NCBI RefSeq assembly: GCF_000612725.1
Contig: NZ_HG964451.1
Coordinates: forward strand, 599,396 to 663,395
From: Mycolicibacterium austroafricanum
Lineage (GTDB): Bacteria > Actinomycetota > Actinomycetes > Mycobacteriales > Mycobacteriaceae
DNA: 64,000 nt
Direction: 5' to 3'
Shown here: positions 60,248 through 64,000 of the stretch, piece by piece
Position numbering within the stretch: position 1 is the first letter of the stretch
Layout: every line of letters starts with the position of its first letter
Made by a program: the position numbers and the translations under genes
Notes under the pieces: model-generated
Databases searched by the model: none
Told to the model about the DNA's origin: nothing
The model's input: the letters and a program-made list of their open reading frames with translations, nothing else

Positions 60248-60320
60248 AGCCCCCTAACGGAATCGAACCGTTGACCTTTTCCTTACCATGGAAACGCTCT
60301 GCCGACTGAGCTAAGGGGGC
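60248..60320 (-). tRNA. tRNA-Thr (GGT)
   Basis: Complete cloverleaf on the minus strand, 73 nt, acceptor GCCCCCT/AGGGGGC, anticodon loop ATGGTAA with GGT. It lies upstream of tRNA-Met and the rpmG-had block. Confidence 0.97.
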
Positions 60321-60465
60321 CTGCGCCCGCGTAAGTGCCGCGAGCCTTAAAGAGGGTACATTCTCAGGGTTTCCGGCGCCAAACCGCTGGTCATTGCGGC
60401 CGTTCGACCGGCAGAAAGACCCCTGCGCGCGGATTCGGCGGCCGCCACTGCATACGCTGACGGGC

Positions 60466-61182
60466 ATGGCCGATTCGGACCGTCTCTACTTCAGACAGCT
60501 TCTCTCGGGCCGTGATTACGCGGCCGGCGACATGATCGCCCAGCAGATGCGCAACTTCGCCTACCTGATCGGTGACCGGGAGACCGGCGACACCGTCGTG
60601 GTGGACCCCGCCTACGCGGCCCAGGACCTGGTGGACGCGCTGGAAGCCGACGGCATGCAGCTGTCCGGTGTGCTCGTCACCCATCATCACCCCGACCACA
60701 TCGGCGGCTCGATGATGGGCTTCGAGCTCAAGGGGCTGGCCGAGCTGTTGGAGCGGGTGAGTGTCCCGATCCACGTCAACGCTCATGAAGCGGATTGGGT
60801 TTCGCGGACCACCGGGATCGCGCGCAGCGAGCTGACGGCGCATCAGCACGGCGACAAGGTCTCGGTCGGTGACATCGACATCGAGCTGCTGCACACCCCG
60901 GGGCACACGCCGGGCAGTCAGTGTTTCCTGCTCGACGGCCGGCTGGTCGCCGGGGACACCCTGTTCCTGGAGGGATGTGGGCGCACCGACTTCCCCGGCG
61001 GCAACGTCGACGACATGTTCCGCAGCCTGCAGGCGCTCGCAGCGCTGCCCGGCGACCCCACGGTGTTCCCGGGTCACTGGTACTCCGCCGACCCCAGCGC
61101 GCCGCTGTCCGACGTCCGGCAGACGAACTATGTCTACCGCGCGAGCGATCTGGACCAGTGGCGCATGCTGATGGGCGGCTGA
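60466..61182 (+). CDS. Metallo-beta-lactamase-fold hydrolase (Rv0634c-like)
   Basis: This 238-residue glyoxalase II-like enzyme has metal motifs in full: VTHHHPDHIGG, LHTPGHTPGS, VAGDTLFLEGCG, and FPGHWYSADP. Such enzymes hydrolyse thioesters, for instance S-lactoyl thiols; mycothiol is the likely thiol here. ATG at 60466 chosen for match to the M. tuberculosis length (237). It is divergent from tRNA-Thr. Confidence 0.93.
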   Translation: MADSDRLYFRQLLSGRDYAAGDMIAQQMRNFAYLIGDRETGDTVVVDPAYAAQDLVDALEADGMQLSGVLVTHHHPDHIGGSMMGFELKGLAELLERVSVPIHVNAHEADWVSRTTGIARSELTAHQHGDKVSVGDIDIELLHTPGHTPGSQCFLLDGRLVAGDTLFLEGCGRTDFPGGNVDDMFRSLQALAALPGDPTVFPGHWYSADPSAPLSDVRQTNYVYRASDLDQWRMLMGG

Positions 61183-61295
61183 CCGCAGGAATCCGCAGGC
61201 AGCGGCGCTGAACAATCGCCCAAACCGAAGACGTCCGACTCCGATTCTGGCAAACTCGAGAGCCGCGCTGTCACTTGCTCACGTCGGGGGTCTTC

Positions 61296-62303
61296 GTGAA
61301 GAACATCGCGTTGTGCTTCGGGGGCGACACCAATGCCGCGGTGCTGGCGGCGCTGCTGCGCCGTGACGGCGGTCAGACCGTGTGGTCCTGCAGCCGGGCC
61401 CAGCCGGCGGGCCGGGTCCGGCCGGGGGCCGGTCGCGCCGAGCTCGCGGCGGCGCGGGCCGCGGTCGCCGAGGCCTATCAGTTCCTGGTCGAGACGTGGG
61501 AGCCGGGTGACCGTCTGTTCCTGTTCGGAGCCGGCCGGGGTGCCGCGTGCGCGCGGGCGCTGGCACGGCTGCTCGGCACGTTCGGCGTGCTCGGCGACGA
61601 CGTGCCCGGGTGGACGGTCGAGGACTTCCGGGAGTACGTCCTGGCGACCTACGCCATGCCCCGCACCCGTCGTGACAACACCGATTGGGAGCATGTCGGC
61701 CGGTTGGCGGCCGAGTTCTCGGGCGGCGCCGACCTCGCCGTCGCCGTCGAATACCTCGGGCTGTGGGACACGTTCGCGGTGCCGGGACTCCCTAGGCCGC
61801 AGGCCTGTGATCCGACGCCGAACGTGCTTGCCGCCCGGCACGCGGTCGCCATCGACGGGCACGGGCACCGCGGGCCGCAGCTGCTGGATCGCGGCGCCGA
61901 CCGCGTGCAGGAGGTGTGGTTCCGCGGCGCGCACTGCGACGTCGCCGGCGAGCCGGGTGCCTGCTCAGCGCTGTCGGGCATCGCGCTGGACTGGATCCTC
62001 GACGGCGCCGTGCGGGCCGGGGCGGCGGTGTGCGAGCCGCCGTGCCAACTACCCCCGCACGCCCTGGACGCGTTGGCCGGCAGCGCGCACATCGTTGCGT
62101 TCCGCAAAGTTCCCGCCGACGCGGCGGTGCACGCCAGCGTCGCGTGCTTCCTGCGTGCCCATCCGTCGTACTGGCACCGCCTGCCCGCGCACGTGGTGTG
62201 GGCGGACCTGGACTGGGTGGCCCGGTCGGAGCGCCTGATACCGGTCCCGGCGCCACCGCCGAACCCCGCGCCGGAGATACCGGCACTCGCCACCGCCGGG
62301 TGA
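61296..62303 (+). CDS. DUF2235 protein with degenerate nucleophile site
   Basis: This 335-residue protein comes from a GTG at 61296 with GGGGG upstream; a TTG at 61275 would add 7 residues. DUF2235 proteins (Tle1-like phospholipase fold) begin with DGTxN and carry GFSRGA as nucleophile elbow. Here those positions read FGGDTNAAV and FGAGRGAACARAL, so the Ser is Gly. It also has a LGLWDTFAVPGLPRPQ segment (typical DTV-like Asp) and RGAHCDVAGEPGACS (usual His). It may be inactive or binding-only. Confidence 0.8.
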   Translation: MKNIALCFGGDTNAAVLAALLRRDGGQTVWSCSRAQPAGRVRPGAGRAELAAARAAVAEAYQFLVETWEPGDRLFLFGAGRGAACARALARLLGTFGVLGDDVPGWTVEDFREYVLATYAMPRTRRDNTDWEHVGRLAAEFSGGADLAVAVEYLGLWDTFAVPGLPRPQACDPTPNVLAARHAVAIDGHGHRGPQLLDRGADRVQEVWFRGAHCDVAGEPGACSALSGIALDWILDGAVRAGAAVCEPPCQLPPHALDALAGSAHIVAFRKVPADAAVHASVACFLRAHPSYWHRLPAHVVWADLDWVARSERLIPVPAPPPNPAPEIPALATAG

Positions 62304-62386
62304 CCGGGGGCAGCCGGGAGGTAGTGCGCACACCGCTGTTAGGTTCGATCGACTCGACAGCAGCGCCTCGGAAGGACCACCCGGCC

Positions 62387-63088
62387 ATGACCAGCACCGT
62401 TTCCTACGAGTTCGCCGACTCCGTCGCCACCATCTCCCTCGATGACGGCAAGGTGAACGTGCTCGGGCCCGCGATGCAGGCCGCGATCAACGAGGCCCTC
62501 GACCGCGCCGAGGCCGACAAGGCCAAGGCCGTGGTGCTCGCCGGCAACTCGCGGGTGTTCAGCGGCGGCTTCGACCTTTCGGTGTTCCAGTCCGGCGACG
62601 CCGCCGCGGCGCTGGGCATGCTCGCCGGCGGTTTCGAGTTGTCGCTGCGCACGCTGACGTTCCCTGCACCGGTGATCGTCGCGGCGACGGGCCCCGCCAT
62701 CGCGATGGGTTCGTTCCTGCTGCTGTCCACCGATCACCGGGTTGGCCAGCCGAAGTCGCGCTGCCAGGCCATCGAGGTGGCCATCGGCATGACCATCCCG
62801 ATCTCGGCGCTGGAGATCATGCGGATGCGGCTGACCCCAGCGGCGTTCGAGCGCGGCGCGGCGCTGGCGGCGACGTTCGCGGGCGACGACGCGGTCGCCG
62901 GCGGCTGGCTCGATGAGATCGTGCCCGCCGACCAGGTTCTCGCCCGCGCCCAGCAGGTGGCAGGGGAGGCGGCGGCCACGCTGCACCCCGGCGCGCACCT
63001 GGCCACCAAGCTGAAGGCGCGCAAGCCGGCACTCGACGCGATCAGGGCCGGAATCGACGGCCTGGCAACCGAATTCAGCCTGGGCTAG
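62387..63088 (+). CDS. echA3: Enoyl-CoA hydratase-family protein (EchA3-like)
   Basis: The protein has 233 residues. The crotonase fold is clear (LAGNSRVFSGGFDLSVFQSG; oxyanion hole), but the segment that normally holds the first catalytic Glu reads GPAIAMGSFLLLSTDHRVG without it. The second region (RCQAIEVAIGM) has a Glu. So it may be an unusual isomerase or hydrolase rather than a hydratase. M. tuberculosis EchA3 (Rv0632c) is close in length and order. Confidence 0.88.
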   Translation: MTSTVSYEFADSVATISLDDGKVNVLGPAMQAAINEALDRAEADKAKAVVLAGNSRVFSGGFDLSVFQSGDAAAALGMLAGGFELSLRTLTFPAPVIVAATGPAIAMGSFLLLSTDHRVGQPKSRCQAIEVAIGMTIPISALEIMRMRLTPAAFERGAALAATFAGDDAVAGGWLDEIVPADQVLARAQQVAGEAAATLHPGAHLATKLKARKPALDAIRAGIDGLATEFSLG

Positions 63089-63343
63089 CCCCACTCCTGA
63101 TCCCGCGAACGTGCACCCACGGCAGTAGTCCCTCCGCGTCGACTGCCGGCGACGCACGCTCGCAGAGCGGCGCCGGTGTTTCCGGGACGTTTCGGCCGTG
63201 AGCTCCATCTAACGACTTCGTATTCCATCGCTAACCAACGCGCAACGGCGCGGGCCTGTAATCGAGTCAGCCGAAAGTCTTCTCGGCCTCGCAGGCACTG
63301 TCGCCGCGCGTACCGCATCGAGGAACGAACCACTGGAGCCCCC

Positions 63344-63865
63344 ATGCCTTTTGACGAGTCCATCGCCGAGAACATCAAGACCTCGCTCGCCGAGATCCCA
63401 CATCCCGCGCTGCCCAAGGGGTCCAGCATCTACGGCGGGACCAAGATCTTCCCGGACTACAAGGCCGAGAACGGGGAGAGCTATTTCACCCTCGTCCACG
63501 GCATCGCGCACGAATCCTCGGTCAGCTTCGTCGCGGTGCTCCAGGCCACCCGCGCGCTGCGCAAGGGCTTCGAGTCCGCGATCTACTTCTACGGCCCCGG
63601 TGCCATCAATTGCCTTGCCACCCGCGGCTTTCCGACCACCGGCGACTCCGGCTTCCCCGGTGAGCAGAACATCAACGACGCGCTGGGCACCTTCATCGGT
63701 GAAGGCGGAACGGTGTTCTGCTGCCGGTTCGGCCTCGCGCTGCACGGCGGCCGCGAGGAGGATCTGATCGAGGGTGTGATCCCGGCCCATCCGCTCGACG
63801 TGCAGGACGCGCTCATCCACTACGCGCGCAAGGGCGCCATCATCAATTCCACCTACATGGTCTGA
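63344..63865 (+). CDS. nitB: MSMEG_0572/Sll0783-family protein (NitB of the Nit1C cluster)
   Basis: This 173-residue protein follows the family through FTLVHGIAHESSVSFVAVLQ and GAINCLATRGFPTTGDSGFP. Sll0783 in Synechocystis responds to nitrogen starvation; in Nit1C clusters the gene precedes the nitrilase. The following start at 63886 is 20 bases away. No activity is known for this protein. The ATG at 63344 with GGAGC upstream fits the family start. Confidence 0.88.
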   Translation: MPFDESIAENIKTSLAEIPHPALPKGSSIYGGTKIFPDYKAENGESYFTLVHGIAHESSVSFVAVLQATRALRKGFESAIYFYGPGAINCLATRGFPTTGDSGFPGEQNINDALGTFIGEGGTVFCCRFGLALHGGREEDLIEGVIPAHPLDVQDALIHYARKGAIINSTYMV

Positions 63866-63885
63866 AGCGGAACGGGATTGCCACG

Positions 63886-64000
63886 ATGACCACACTCGCC
63901 GCGGTGTCGGCCAATTTCACCCGCGACCTCGAACAGAACTACGCGCTGATCGCCTCGCTGGCCGACGAGGCCAGACATCGGGGCGTGGACTTCCTCGCCC
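63886..64000 (+). CDS. nitC: Nitrilase-family protein, N-terminal fragment (Nit6803/NitC-like)
   Basis: The window ends after 38 codons (TTLAAVSANFTRDLEQNYAL, then IASLADEARHRGVDFLA), which fit the start of a carbon-nitrogen hydrolase; the Glu of the catalytic triad would lie just beyond. The assignment comes from position after the NitB-like gene, where Nit1C clusters carry a Nit6803-type nitrilase, and from the fragment's fit; it needs the rest of the gene. Confidence 0.7.
   Translation, partial: MTTLAAVSANFTRDLEQNYALIASLADEARHRGVDFLA

Noticed and set aside
63178..63193. A GTTTC-N6-GTTTC pair that recalls a GlnR box upstream of the nitB-like gene
   Set aside because: It does not match the GTNAC-N6-GAAAC consensus in order or bases; a direct repeat of CTAAC at 63209 and 63231 is likewise too short to support a nitrogen-control site.

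Overview
This is GC-rich DNA from a rapidly growing mycobacterium of the Mycolicibacterium type. The evidence is mycobacterial gene order around rpoB-rpoC and the str operon, an RpoB with the long N-terminus seen in rapid growers, hadABC, mkl (mceG), a mycolic-acid methyltransferase, a PGRS-type glycine-rich protein and many mycobacterial lipoproteins. I see no rRNA, insertion sequence, phage gene or CRISPR array.

Layout. (1) 1-6010: str operon on the minus strand (rpsL-rpsG-fusA-tuf), with a TetR gene before it and a membrane protein after it. (2) 6070-8529: LprB/LprC-like lipoproteins divergent from two DUF3060 proteins and a small secreted protein. (3) 8531-13211: fadE8-echA4-paaX-like-echA5, a lipid beta-oxidation operon with its own regulator. 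(4) 13373-21067: accessory block with a methyltransferase, a TPR-containing glycosyltransferase, purU, a PE-less PGRS/collagen-like protein and an FkbM methyltransferase. (5) 21043-24811: PAP2 membrane protein, endonuclease IV, a dihydrofolate-reductase-like gene that looks inserted, and a frameshifted Ca/Na exchanger. (6) 24867-32378: rpoC and rpoB. (7) 32662-36217: two paralogous secreted hydrolases with acidic linkers. (8) 36662-44756: mkl, rplL, rplJ, a ROK kinase, a SurA-N-like protein and a GH38 alpha-mannosidase. (9) 44918-55055: small secreted proteins, a WYL regulator divergent from two DinB proteins across a perfect palindrome, TetR/MpaB pair, UbiB-like kinase and lipG-like genes, mmaA, PE-PPE hydrolase. 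(10) 55494-60320: rplA-rplK-nusG-secE, tRNA-Trp, hadC-hadB-hadA, rpmG, tRNA-Met, tRNA-Thr. (11) 60466-64000: MBL hydrolase, DUF2235 protein, echA3-like, and the first two genes of a Nit1C-type nitrilase cluster.

How it works together. The core is transcription and translation (RNA polymerase, ribosomal proteins, elongation factors, NusG, SecE) interleaved, as in all mycobacteria, with envelope-lipid genes (hadABC, mmaA, mkl, fadE8/echA). RpoB and RpsL carry the drug-susceptible residues, but HadA has Ser at position 61, where M. tuberculosis has the Cys that thiacetazone and isoxyl need.

The best candidate for something undescribed is the 13.4-21.1 kb block, a possible glycosylation/methylation cassette serving a Thr- and Gly-rich PGRS-like surface protein. 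Its promoter carries a -35 box embedded in an inverted repeat.
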